Assembly: GCA_013433145.1 (NCBI GenBank)
Contig: CM024171.1
Span: 8,432,065 to 8,496,064, forward strand
Origin: Ascaris suum
Lineage: Eukaryota > Nematoda > Chromadorea > Rhabditida > Ascarididae
Length of the DNA stretch: 64,000 nt
Direction: 5' to 3'
The notes beneath the pieces were generated by a model. That model was given only the letters and a program-made list of their open reading frames with translations. It did not search any database and was not told where the DNA came from. The first letter of the stretch is position 1; every line of letters begins with the position of its first letter. This document shows, piece by piece, positions 40,776 to 53,101 of the stretch. A program made the position numbers and the translations under genes.

Positions 40776-43378
40776 ACAAGGTGTGCCTGAGTGTACTCGA
40801 AAACAACGCGATCTGAAATTCAAAGGAAAACGATGCGACGATGTTCAGAGAGAATTAAAGGAGTCTGAGAAATATACTCTTTTATATAACGTCTGTCAAA
40901 CTGTCAGGCGAGTTTCGCATAATTTTATGAAATGCGAGTCAACTGTTCCGGCTGATGTTCAAGTGGCCAGAGTCTTAACGCGGAATAGCCACACAAAGCA
41001 TCTTTTAAAATCATCTTGCCTGAATACAGTCTATTTCAGGAAGTTCTTGAGATCTCTCTGTGCAGAAGGGAGCACAAAAAATCTGTAGTGTGCACATGTG
41101 AGGCGCACATTTGAGTGCGATATTGTTCGATAGTGTAATTTTGTGCAGTTCGGCGACGATCTTCTTGCCGTAGTTTTATTGACCGACTACCGATTTTAAT
41201 AAACTCATAGAAGACACCGCACGTTCTAAGTGATTTTCTGAATGTCGTACACCTAGAATTTGTGCTTAGATGTTTCGGCACTTCCACTTGTGATCTTTTA
41301 ACACTACCACAGCAAGACATACACATAGCCTTGAAGGGCTTTCCATCCGTAGTAGGAATAGAAAGAGCGAGGCGTCGAATACGTACCAAGACGGTTTCAG
41401 AGACAACCTCTGCGGAAACGATCGACGGAAGCTGCATAAGTGCGCATCCGCCTTATTTGACGATCGCAAATTATCTTGTTTGTTGTATTTCGACATGTGC
41501 CTTCCAGTACACAAGGATAAAGACGAAAAAGTGACACATAGGAGAAGACGAAAAGTCACGGGCGTGAAAAAAAAAAGACCACACATCTCCTATACCAAAA
41601 ACATTGTTTTTTATCTTCGTCCAGCCGACAACGTCATGCTGGGCAACATCTTATACCTTGACCATGCTGAGATGCTTGTGAACAAATCTGCTATCTATGT
41701 GAACACTAATGGCAGGACATTTGTAATTTCAAGCATACTTACATAGAGATGCATCATATTAAATCACTTTTGGGCATTCAAGCGTTGGAAGAATAATCAC
41801 AAAGTCATCTCCATCAGATTCAGCAGCCTATATGCTTCTTCTGCTCATATCCATTAAACTCTTCCGAAGTTTCGGCGCTGTCGCCTCATTATTAACAACG
41901 TTGAGAAATAGAAGAGTATTTAAATTTAAAGGTCTGGGGTAAAATTTACACGCTCTCTAGGGCAAATTCACAAAATCTCCTTGAAGATAGAAGCCTAAAC
42001 TGCTTAAACGTTGATCTCGAGCCATAGCATTAGGGAATGGTCCAATATTTTGATTTTCTTAGTTGAATCAGATAATTCAAGCTTTCAACGAATGCGGTGA
42101 ATCAAAAAATGGATTCTGCAAGCATTCTCTATCCTAACGGTAGCTAGATGTCATTTTATCTTAAGATTAACATGTGACCATGATAAAATTCAAACGGTTC
42201 GCACAAATGAACACAGAAAAAAATAAGTGGTTTCCTTATAAGTGGTCTCATATCATAGCATTATAGCATCAAACCGAAAGTTATTTCCATTCGTAAAGTT
42301 TTATTGGCATAGCATCCTTTCCCACATTCATCAGTTCGCTCACCACGCATCAAGACGAAATATTTAGTGTGATGGTCTCTTCGTCCATAATTGCTTATTT
42401 CGTTCATTTTAGCGATCCTGACGACAAAACGCAGTCACCATTCATGTCACCGATTTTTATCCTTCTACATGAGTGGTTTTTTATATTTTCCAAAGGAATA
42501 TATTTCGCAAAGGCGCGCTCAACTGCCAATTGAGACGATGAAGTGACGACACAAATCGTTTTTATGTGGTTAGTCAGGATCCAGATTATATTGATTCAGA
42601 CGGCTTTATACATTTTGTTCAGCCGTTTCATCGCCGTGACTGATTCGTATTGTTAGCGCTGGCTAGTTGAGCAAGGCAATCTGCGACTATAGTAAAGAGC
42701 TTTTATTAACAATGACCAAAAACAATGTGTTAAAAAGTAGCACGAGTCGAAAGCTATCAACAGAGGGATAGGCTTATTTGCAAATGCTGCTTTATCTTAT
42801 AAAGCAGAGTTCTCCATTGGTACATTTTCAGTGAATTTTTTAGTCTGACAGTTGAAGGCTTCATAATCTCAGCAGCGCACATGAGGTATTTCATATTTGT
42901 GAACGTGGACATACAGTCACGTTTCTTCGTCCAGCTTCTAAGATGTTCAAGCTAATTGCGGAGACAATGGTCCGTCTTTGGTTCCATGCTTTGCGAATGT
43001 CGATCCAGCGGACGAGATTCATCGTTGCGCTGCGGTATGTTGGCAACGCAACCAACGTTGATATACTGATAATTATCGTGCGAAACTGCAAAAGTCTTAT
43101 ATACATACCGCACAGATTTCACAGTGCTTCGTCACGGGATCGTATTGTCTACAACTAAGGGCTTGATGAACGGAGTACTCTGTAAAAGTTAGAAAAGACT
43201 TTGTTGCAGCCTCCTTCTGGGAGAACTTGAGCTTATGCGCTCTAATCTCTAGACCATCCAAGCAGATGATGGAGCCGCATGAATGCTAAGACCCTCAGAA
43301 TACCGGTGGTTTGGAGACGGCGACCCCATAACAGTACTACGCTGCACGTAACTATCACCACAACAGCTTGCAGCCAGT

Positions 43379-43630
43379 CTTCGTGAAAGGGCAACACTGA
43401 GCCACGATGCCGATGCGCCTCGTAGCCGAAACGCCGTTAAAAGCGAACGCCGCCGGAAGATTCATTATTGGTGCTTTCAGCGAATCTCGCTTCAAACCAT
43501 AAGGGTCGTCGTGGCATTTCTCAACACAAGCATAGGATTCGCGAAGCATCACGCTGTCTCTCCTATTCTGCATTGTGGACAGGGAAGGGAGAGAGCGCCT
43601 GCGAAATCATTCAGTAGGGCGATTGAACGA
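43379..43630 (+). repeat. 250-bp direct repeat, copy 1
   Basis: Starts CTTCGTGAAAGGGCAAC and ends GATTGAACGA. It aligns with 44027-44276 along its length with substitutions and small indels; both copies share GATGCCGATGCG, GAAGATTCAT and CTGTCTCTC at matching spacing. The TG-rich tract begins at its right edge. Confidence 0.8.
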
Positions 43631-43841
43631 TTGTGTCTGTGTTATATGTATGTGTTTCTGTGTTCCTGTGTCTGTGTCTATGTGGTGTGTGTGCATGTGT
43701 GTGCGTGTGTATGCGTATGTGTCTGTGTTTGTCTGTCTCCGTGTGCGTGTGCTTGTGTGTGTGCGCGTGTGCATGCGTGTGCGTGTGTCTGTGTGTGCGT
43801 GTATGTGCGTGTGTGTGTATGTCGGTTTGTGTGTGCGTGCT
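43631..43841. repeat. TG-rich microsatellite
   Basis: About 210 bp of imperfect (TG)n with regular C and A interruptions, giving false Cys/Val-rich frames on the plus strand and His/Thr-rich frames on the minus strand. Alternating purine-pyrimidine sequence of this length can adopt Z-DNA. It sits between the two 250-bp repeat copies. Confidence 0.95.
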
Positions 43842-44026
43842 GTACTACTGTCGCCACTGTACTAAGTTGAGCACTCACTCAACATATTGGCAAACTTTGC
43901 CTCTACTGGCACAAACAAATGCTCACCGAGTTGATCTCTGCCAGCCCCGCTATCCGTGACTATCGATCTGCACGACTGAAAGTATCACAACCCACACGGT
44001 GTTTGTCCATCATGAATGTGGCGAAT

Positions 44027-44276
44027 CTTCGTGAAAGGGCAACGTTGAATCAGGATGCCGATGCGTCTCGTAGGCCGGGAGCGTCATTAAACCCAGCATA
44101 CCCGGAAGATTCATACTTGCCTCTTTCAGCAGTTACCGCTTGCTCCCCAGAAACGCCGTCATAGCCTTTCTAAGCAGCGGGCAAAGGCCTCGCGAAACAT
44201 TGTGCTGTCTCTCGTTTTCTACAGGTCGAGATCGAGGGAAGCGCTCACGAAATCAAGAATGGGGACGATTGAACGA
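44027..44276 (+). repeat. 250-bp direct repeat, copy 2
   Basis: Diverged direct copy of 43379-43630, about 650 bp downstream. No terminal inverted repeats, target-site duplication or coding function are apparent. Confidence 0.8.
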
Positions 44277-47200
44277 GGAGTTCGTGTGAACTTGTGAGCG
44301 AGAAAAGCCTTGTAAACTTGCGGTGCTCTCAAATACGACCTTTGCTGCGACTGCGAAATACGCGATCTGCGGAGTGACCAATTGAGAGAGAATATGGGCA
44401 CCGAATCGTGAACATTCCGATTGCTCTCTCGACAACAGCGGTGCGGATCGACGAATTAGCGAGAAAAAGAAACAACAAAAATTGTAGTCACTTTTAAATC
44501 ACTAATTTCTCTTCCACTACACTGCACTACTTGAATGCTACCGCCATTTATGTGTAATACTAAACCATTAAATCGCTAAATAGTGGAACTGCTCAGCTGC
44601 CACTCTCTGCCTCAACAATCACCATTTATACTTGACCAGTTCTATCTACTAATGCGACGTCATAATACCTCCTGTAATTGACGCTATCCCTCGCCTTCCA
44701 CAGCTGTCGTACATTTTGTACTGCTAATGCTGCTTAACTATTGCCCTCATAAACAACAACTAACGTTACATTGCCAACTGTGATTGCTCTACGTACCAGT
44801 AGTGGTAGAAGCAGTAAGTAGCGATGGCAGCGTTTTCTCACTGACGTGCAAGCATTGTTGTCCCCCTCCCCTCCCACCAATTCTTGGCCTTGAGTGGGAT
44901 AATCTTCAGCATCTTGCCTGAAATCGCATATTCTTCCTTCTATTTGTTAAACGATTTCCTTATAAACATGCTATGCGATGAATGTAATTAATGGTTTCAG
45001 ACAGAAAAACAACCTATTCGACATTGTTTGGCAGTCTGCACCGAAGGTCCATGTCTTTTACGTATTAGAGAGCAGCTTTACGTCAGAGAAAGCGTGGTGT
45101 GCGGGATAAGAGGACAGTCCGATCCTCCGACGGGCTCATTGGAGATTTTCCGCCTGATAGCTTTTGGAATATGAAGCGGAAAGCCAGAACGTGCTGATGT
45201 GGGTTGAGGGTAACCAATCAAAGCAGTGCCCGGGCAAACTTTTTTGATAGAATGGAACAACTTCGCCAGAAACAAATTTTTCACGGGTATAAATTTTCAA
45301 TGGACCAACAAACATTAGCAGCTCACTGTCCGGGCTCGATTTAAGAGGAATACTTTATGAACTTCCTAGCTGATTTCTCGCTTCTGGAAAATTTTGGCTA
45401 ACTCAAAAAGAGTAATTTAACTCACGTAATCGATGTAGCTTGTGTACAGCTCGGCGTCGTAAAGTCGCATATTCAAAAAATTCGGAGAAATAACTTCTAT
45501 GATGAGGACTGTGGTTGATACTGCAATATATGCATGCAATGTTTTATTCGCTACGGTTGCCTATGGCTGTCGATGCTCTGTGGATTCAAGAAACCGCACC
45601 ACATTTTGCATTCACTGCAATATCCGCCAAGTAGGAAGACCACCTCGCAATCGCCGTGATTTCTCAAACGAAACGTTGAACCAATATAGAGAAGAACAAG
45701 AGGGGATACATCACTATGGGACGGTATCGTGCGAAATGTCATCGTGAGTTATCTACTGTAACAAGGACAACGCGCTGATTATCGATTTCTAAGTCTTCTA
45801 AGTGTGAAAAATATCTCGTTCGAACAGTGCTCACTGAATTTCCTCATGTTCTTGCGACCGTAAGGCGAATTTTTTCGGCTCTCGAAAGTTAAATTTTTTC
45901 AACATCGCTCACAGAGATGTCGGAACCCACGAGGACCCCGGTGCCTATGCGGGTGAGCCTGATGTCAGGAAAAACGTCGTGGAAACAGGGGATTTCCTCG
46001 AGGGCTGCGCTCAGGCAGCAAGGCTCTAGTGGCCCAAAATCAGTGAACCATTTTTTTGTTTGTGCTCCCATGGAGGTTAAGGGAGATGAGAGATGAACAC
46101 GATTGTGTGGTCTGACAGCTTCTTTCCTAAGTTTCATTGAATGAGATTCTTTTTCTTTCATTTGTTCCACAATGAAGCCGAATTGTTTAGTTACTGTTTT
46201 GTAGATCAGATTTTCACCAAGTGTAAGAGAGTGAGATAGCAAACGAGCGCTACAGGGACCTTCTAAGATCTGGAAATCGCAATAGAAAGTGCAAATACAT
46301 AAAATCTGATACAGCTACCTCCTGGAGAATCGCTTTGTGATGCTGTTTCAACAAGAGCCCTCCTAAGTTGTGCCTTCTCTGCGTAGATTATTTGAGCATA
46401 GGAGCAGCAGTTTGGCTCCTCAGCGAAATCTTTAGAATACATGGATTAAAATGTGAACAACACATACCATAAAGCGGAACACTGCAGATATGGATAGGGA
46501 GGCAGTAGAGCAGAAACGATATTAGAAGGTTTCTTTGGATGCTAGTACATCTCGAATAGTTGGGGTCCTTTCCAACCTTTATAACCAAAGCTATGGCCTG
46601 CAAACATTATTTTTTTTGTTGTGCACGTCGATTCATTCAAATCTATGAAAACTCGCAAATTTTTCTGCGCTCTTGATTGCTGCAGTAATCGGCTAAAAAT
46701 AAAAATGATGAACACCTTTTGTGTTTTCGAGACAAATTTTTACCTTCTTTCGTTACACAGCTTTTCAAGCAAAACATGGTCACTGCAGACCGAACCCATC
46801 AGCAAGGCGGGATAAAATTCCTACTTCATCCAATAGCCGACATGTTTTGTGTAAATGAGCTCTATCTCTCGGTGGCTGTAAGCTAGTGGTCTTTTAAGAA
46901 CATTCTTGTGAAAAATACCGTTATCTTTGCAAAAATACTTTTACGCGATTTTGCAGATTCGCATTCACAAAACATAATATAGCAAAACCGTGTCTGTGCG
47001 CACTTATGCACATATCTCTCTATGCATAGCCGGTAGTGCAAACTTGAGGACCGAATGTACACTGCAGGATAACCTCGTACATATTACTTCATTTTGACTC
47101 GCCGGCCTCAGAAGGAGCTATGGGCATCTAAGGTCGCAAATTATATTTGCGCGCGTTCTGCTATTGACCGAATATTGTTTTACACCTGCCGAATCCCAGA

Positions 47201-47361
47201 AAACAAATCTTTAGAAGTTTGCATGAGCGATCGGATTAAACACTGGTGCGTTATTTTTGCATATTCTATTACTTTTTAATAATTAATGAAAGTCGGCAGT
47301 CGGGTGGCAGGTGGCGACATATACGAGTAGGCATTAAATGCGAGTTGCGCTGTCGCGCTTC

Positions 47362-48203
47362 TTAACTTCTGTTTTCGTTTAGAAACGAAACTACCATTGC
47401 TGTTGCGAACATCGTTGCCGTCGCCAAGATGAATGTTATAAAACTGGTTACGGCTTCAATGATATCGAAGACGTCGCTGTCATCAACAGACTTGAAGTTT
47501 GAAAATATAAGACTAATAAAACATGATATTATACTGGGGGTGCAGAGGATAAATGAGAATACATCGAATATTACGAAGCACGGTACCCAACTCCTGAAAT
47601 AAGAGCCACACGGTACTTGTACCGCTTGAAGAAATGTTCTTAACAAATTGGCATTTGACTGCAACTAACGCCTTCTAGGCATGGCAAAGTGCTTAGGTCT
47701 TTTGAACTGAGTTTCAATGGCCAGTTTGAAATTACAAGTAAGCTAATTCATGACTGATGTGCTGTCGAAAAATTTTCGCCTATCAAGCAATTTGTAACCT
47801 TTTCGCAAGATTCCTATAAAAAAATAGTGGAAAGATATAGGGCAGAGTGAGCACAATAACGACACAAAGAGAAAGAACGTGATATGCCATCGAGACGAGC
47901 AGAAAGAAGGACAGCGCAACGAATATAAGCACCCGACTCCTGCAAGAACATCTCCTCAGGAATTCTTTCACTGAAAAGCTTCCTCAGAAATTTTTTAACG
48001 GAAATTGAAGAGTTCCTCTAGGATGAGAAAACAATTCGATTTTGTTTGTTTTTATTATCAAGTGAAGAATTATGCTGCACATCTGCGGTCGACTTTAATT
48101 ATTTCAATAACTGACTCCGTCGGTTTTCCGGGGAAGGTAGAGGAAACATGAAGGACGGTCAAGATCAGTGAAAATGTGAATAGTGCACCGAGCAATGTAA
48201 GTC
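47362..48203 (-). CDS. Multi-pass (four to five TM) membrane protein, 5' end not found
   Basis: Three phase-consistent minus-strand exons, 48116-48203, 47799-47939 and 47362-47593, give at least 152 residues ending at TAA (47362-47364). Hydrophobic stretches, numbered from the first residue of the partial model: 1-21 (LTLLGALFTFSLILTVLHV), 31-52 and 53-70 (around VLSLCVVIVLTLPYIFPLFF), 78-107 (CFVIFDVFSFILCTPS) and about 127-146 near the C-terminus, with short polar loops. The C-terminus (LNENRS) would be cytosolic or extracellular depending on the missing start. This is the shape of the many nematode-specific four-TM families; I cannot name one. A first exon ending in phase 1 must lie above 48203; a hydrophobic open stretch at about 48205-48340 may belong to it or to a paralogue. 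Confidence 0.55.
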
Positions 48204-49919
48204 CTAATCGAACTATGAATCACTATCAAGCACAATCAAAAAAGAGCCACAAGAGTAGGGTGGCATCGAAAGCGATAATTATCAAATAAAAGCAACAAAG
48301 CAGCGCACAGAAGAACAGATGAAAATGTTCTTCTTGTCTCTGTAATCACTGCAACTCTGAGTTGAAAGCCTTTTTTTGGGATGGCTAGGATCGTCTTCTG
48401 TGATATGTGCTTCCTTCTAATACAAAGCTTTTGCTAAACAAAGGTTTCTTCGTACTATCCTTTGATTTCTAAAGCTACATTTTCCACTGTTCAATCATAT
48501 TTTTGATGTGCTTTTTCATTTAATCGTATCTAAACCAATTTATTTTATTTTCTTCCGGTTAAGCTTTATTCTTTTTTGCGTATTCTTCAGTAAAGTTTAT
48601 CATTTCAGAAACGAATGGCTCAGGTCACCTAAGGTGCAACAGTCCGGACAGGTTGCGTCCTATATAGGCAGCATTTCTTGGATGGTAATCTAAGCGATTG
48701 CAGCCGATTTCTTAGCATCATAGCCGTATGGACGCTGCTATTCCAGCCAACCTTTCATTTTTCATATAGCGCTGCAGCGTTTTCCGTTATTGTGGTGTAG
48801 CTATCAGCCCTCCTGTGTGTGCGCGTAGCTTAAAAGTAATGAGGTGATTAATGGTTGATATGACTTCACTTATGCCAAGGAATTTACGATAATTCAGCCA
48901 TTCGCTCTAAAGAGTGATAAGGCATCGAAGGACGCTGCGCCACTTAATTCAGTTGATGAGTTGACGTTGGAATTTTGTGGATAAAATTTTTGAGATGACG
49001 AGCTTATATTAATCATCAGATGATTGTACCGCATTTTGCGATCCTGTTGGACGATGGGCAGCGCAAAAACGCGGTGTTGCATGTCATCGAAAGTTCGCCG
49101 GCACTGGGGGTAGGGCGCTACAGCAGGAAACCGGGAGTGCCAATGGCGTTCTTGAACGTCCGGGACCTTCTTAGCAATTTGCTTTCAAATATTGCCCTCG
49201 TGACATCTTGGCTAAATTTAATTGCTGGAAAAGTCTTCCTAATATGAAAAATTTCTTCATTCACCAGCGACTGCAATCAGTTTTCATGATTTCCGCGGTG
49301 TGGGCACTTGCACTGCTCACAGGTACATCCGTTCAAGCTTTTGCAACTTGAAAGAGTCCTATGTGGGGTGGGAAACTTCCTGGGCACGGTGACTGTGAAA
49401 TTAACAGCTTGTTCCTTCACGTAAGCCCAGAAGTGTGTGTATTAGGATCAGCTCGGAAGTACAGCTGAGCAACTCGTTTGCGATGCACAGTTTTTGGAGA
49501 TATAGCTATTAAGATAATCTATTTTTGTTGCAACCCAGCTTTTGTTGTAAGATTCTGAAAGGTAGATTATTTTTTGATTTCTTTCGCTGGATAGGCAGAT
49601 CCGCAAATTTGGCCCTCACGACCTTTCTTGTTTCTTATGACAGCACCAATCCTGGGCCACAGAAGGTGAGTAGAATAGGTTTTAGCTCGCAGTGATCCAT
49701 CGCTGCATTTTTTCTTAACACTTTCATGAGTGCCTTTCATGAGTGTCTTTTTTGTAGCTACTGAGGTGTTTTATAGTTAAAACAACCTAAAGTCCTGTGT
49801 GAGGCAATTCGCAACTTGCTTTGTTTTCTCTGTGTGGTTTCTGTCGTATTATGGTAAAAGCAGCTTTTGCTTCGTGGCTAAAGACAACAACTGGGTTGAT
49901 TTGAATTTTAAAAAAAGCG

Positions 49920-50252
49920 TTACCAAAGGGAACTGATGCCAGCAGAAACCATCACGTCGCTACGTTTCAGAATTTCCTGAATAGCGATTGCAATATCGCA
50001 CGGAATACATGCAGTTATGTAGAGATTGAGTGTATAATTTCTCATGAAATCTGCCTTAAGTTTCGCTAGCGATATGTAGATTATAAACGATGAAAGCAAT
50101 ATCCGGACAGCGATCATAAGATATGCCAGCCAGTCAGGTAGTGACACCTCTGTTATCATTTTATCGCACAAATAAAATCCCTGAACCATGAGCACTAAAC
50201 TGAGTGATAACAAATGTACATCGAAACGCGCGATACAAGCGGAATTTGACAA
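49920..50252 (-). CDS. Possible terminal exon(s) of a multi-pass membrane protein
   Basis: A 110-codon minus-strand frame ending in TAA at 49920. It predicts three hydrophobic segments: HLLSLSLVLMVQGFYLC, LMIAVRILLSSFIIYISLA and YITACIPCDIAIAIQEIL, separated by short charged loops. A CAG acceptor at the GFYLC codon suggests the true exon may start inside the frame (about residue 27). Its strand and character match the membrane-protein gene at 47362-48203 and the exon at 52304-52364, so it may close a paralogous gene. No family recognised. Confidence 0.35.
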   Translation of the reverse strand: MSNSACIARFDVHLLSLSLVLMVQGFYLCDKMITEVSLPDWLAYLMIAVRILLSSFIIYISLAKLKADFMRNYTLNLYITACIPCDIAIAIQEILKRSDVMVSAGISSLW

Positions 50253-52303
50253 GTGGGAATGATAGACGGGAAATAAATGGTAGATTAATCGAGTACTGCA
50301 TTAAACATCATGAATTCGAAGATAATAGGGGACTTATCAGTTGCACACCCGTTGTTGATAACATCACGAATGTCAGGTGCACAATAGGTCAGAAGTTGCG
50401 CCTGTTTGTAACGCCCAAATAATAACAAAGGTGCATCGACGCCTAGGGCAAAACCTTCTGCGCCCACTCCAAAGCATCTCTCATGCATCACATTAAAACT
50501 ATTTAAATAGACGGAGCGTCAAGTTTACTAATAAACATATCTCGTTCCAAGAAACCCTTCGTAGGCAGTCTCTCTTCCAAAGTACAAACACCCCGCGAAA
50601 ATCGTTTATTGAGTGCAGATGTTATCCACATGCACACCTGTGATGCTTCCCCTTCCAGCGCAAATATGTGATCTGGCGGCAGGTACAAATTACTCCATAA
50701 CTAAAACATTTCATTAATGAACACTTCACAGAGCAGCTGAACACCGCAAATACCGCGAATCTTATATTACAGTAGTTGCATGATTGTTTCTGGTTAGTTT
50801 TCAATCTACATCAAATATTTTCGAGTTGTTCATAGGCCCAATGACGGTACAAAGATGGCAAAACTATACTTGAAAATACTGCTGTCAAAGGGGAATAAGC
50901 GAAAACCAAATTTCCACCATAAATTCTCGGAAATGCGAGGAGCATTCTTTAAAAATTCTTAATATGTGGCTCATTAAAGTGAAAATCGAGAAGGAGCATA
51001 AGAACGCAACTTTTGACATTCATTTGAACAATATAAACTAATATTTTGTTCGACACAACACAGTTCAGCTGCCTAATCTAATCTCGAGAGATGTCTATGA
51101 GAAATAAGCGAAAATAGTATTTTGAATTAAGAGTATATGCGAGCTATGAAGCTTAATCTTGTGAATGCTTTACTGATCGCGTGAGCGAGAACATTACGCT
51201 TTATGCCTAGCTCATTTAATGTTGTAGTTAAGCTCCGCATGGCTCAAATGTGAAAACCTTATTGTGTTGTTGGTTAATAGCTTCTTATAAAACATCTCTC
51301 GGCTGATTATAGCGCCATTTGGAAACAATAGCTGCCATGCAATATGATGTTTATCTGACAGCTGATATTTAAACTCGCAAGACTTGTAGATGAAATCGTT
51401 GCAGTTTGATGTAGCCGTTTATATGCTCGTCGCAAAAAGTGGACATATCATTCACGTTCCATAAAGCAGTAGTCGTTTTCACGTCTGTTAAGCCGAAATG
51501 CAGTATAAACAACAAAAAAAAACTTAGGTTAGGGGAAAATTTTACAAAATGGAAAAGCGACCATCGAGCTACAGTGTCGAAAGAACAAAAGCCTCTTTAG
51601 AAAATTCATCTTGAACATATTTCCCTTTCGAAGGACCTTAAGGACCGATCCTATCCTTATTTCGCTTTTTTGTTTACCTTTTTTGTGTCCATGAAAATGA
51701 TCAAAATGCATTCCAATGAAAAAAGAAGGACTAAGCTCCACGTTCTTATCGCGTAAATGCTGGTTGCCCCGCTCAGTCTTACAGTTTTGTTTGCAATGCA
51801 CGATGTGACCTTAGAATTTCATGTCTTATACATCGTTATTTCGTACTGCCCCTCAGTTGCACTCTCTTGCATTCGTTTGGCATGTGTAACGTCTAATATT
51901 GTTGTTAGATAAACCTGTGTTTGAGAAATGAGTTGCCCATTATCTAAGGTGCCCGTCATCTTACACATTTAGGAAACCTCTCGGAAAACATAAAGGAGGG
52001 AAAGGGAGCGTCCTTTTCCGTCCTTAGTATATAAATGTATGCTTCCCGCCGAGAATGAAGGAGCTTATAGAAGGAATGGTTAAAAAAGAGTGTTATTTTT
52101 CTTCTTTTTTGACTGCGCCATGCAATTTCGATCCCTTTCAATCTCTGAGTTTCATTTGCAGTCATCCAATTGCAGCAACACGTTGTTATGCCTGAACTAT
52201 TTAGCAAATCTCCAAAGCAAGTGTTCAGTGTAAACGACGACTGACGACTGTTCATCACATACGTTCTTTGTAGTTAGACACGACAGAAGACGTAAATACT
52301 CAC

Positions 52304-52364
52304 CAGTGTAATTCGTCCTGCGGTAGGAATGAAAACATCAACGACTGTGATATATATTGGCGTC
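52304..52364 (-). CDS. Possible internal exon paralogous to the 47362-48203 gene
   Basis: Bounded by a TTTTACAG acceptor and a GTGAGT donor. It encodes RTPIYITVVDVFIPTAGRI. This resembles RSWVPCFVIFDVFSFIL from the last exon of the nearby gene, and starts with the same single-base phase (G completing the previous codon). The match is short, so homology is tentative. Could belong with the 49920-50252 frame. Confidence 0.3.
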
Positions 52365-52971
52365 CTGTAAAAGAGGTATTTTACATTCCGACGGAACCTG
52401 AAAATAGGACTGGCACTAGCTGAGTGCGGTATGTAAATGTATGGATAAACCTTCACTGTGTTCAAAGACCCCAACTTGTCTTAATTGTTGCATTCCGACA
52501 CGTACAGATGAGCGCGTACGCATGTACATGGAGGTGTGATATGTTGGCGAAAATAAAATTGTACGACAAAGAGCAGGAGATGCTGCATCGATCCTCCACT
52601 ATAGAACTGTTCCCTTCCCCTCCTTTCTCTATACTAAATCGGGCATACTGACCGCGTGACCATGTTACGAAATACGTTGGGATAATTGCGAATTAGTCGG
52701 CTGCTTGCCTTGAGCCAAATCGAAATTCAGGACTTTTTAGCAGACTTGATGGTAAAATTGTTCCGATGATAAAAAGTTAATCTTCAGCACCGCAAAAGAG
52801 CTTGTATTATATGTCAGTTCCAGAGTAGTCGCAATGCATGTTAGCTAATACTAAAAACGTCAATTTGCCAGGCACATTAGAACGTAATTAGTTAATATAA
52901 AAGCCATTTCAGATACATGTAATAGCCCATGAATCTTCCACTGACGCTTGCTTTTCATTCGACGGTTTCAG

Positions 52972-53101
52972 TATTGTCGCATTTGTTTGCACACTGAAAA
53001 AGTTTCGAGAAATTGAGGCAAGCGATTGCAGAGTGATTGTGCATATTACTTGTCGCTTTGAGCGAACTCTCGGACTACTGCTAATCCTATCAACAGTTGC
53101 G
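52972..53101 (+). CDS. Possible plus-strand exon encoding a membrane segment
   Basis: A 130-nt stretch with a good acceptor (GGTTTCAG) and donor (GTAATA). It encodes a charged segment with four cysteines, then FERTLGLLLILSTVA, a hydrophobic run that stays open past the donor. No partner exon was found on this strand, so this may be chance. Confidence 0.22.

Larger units (their letters stand above)
40776..47361. other. Repeat-rich region with no confident gene
   Basis: Begins with the 3' UTR of the unknown gene. The longest open frames, both minus strand, are 41036-41437 (133 codons) and 45889-46242 (117 codons). They resemble no family I know, lack convincing splice context, and may be old transposon sequence. 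The centre (43379-44276) holds a duplicated 250-bp unit and a TG-rich microsatellite. I see nothing else in 42000-43300 or 44300-47300. Confidence 0.4.

Noticed and set aside
41036..41437. 133-codon minus-strand open frame
   Set aside because: Considered as a retroelement protease or integrase fragment, but no diagnostic motif could be found and the other strand is equally open.
43511..43959. Cys/Val-rich plus-strand frames and a His/Thr-rich minus-strand frame
   Set aside because: Translation artefacts of the TG-rich tract.
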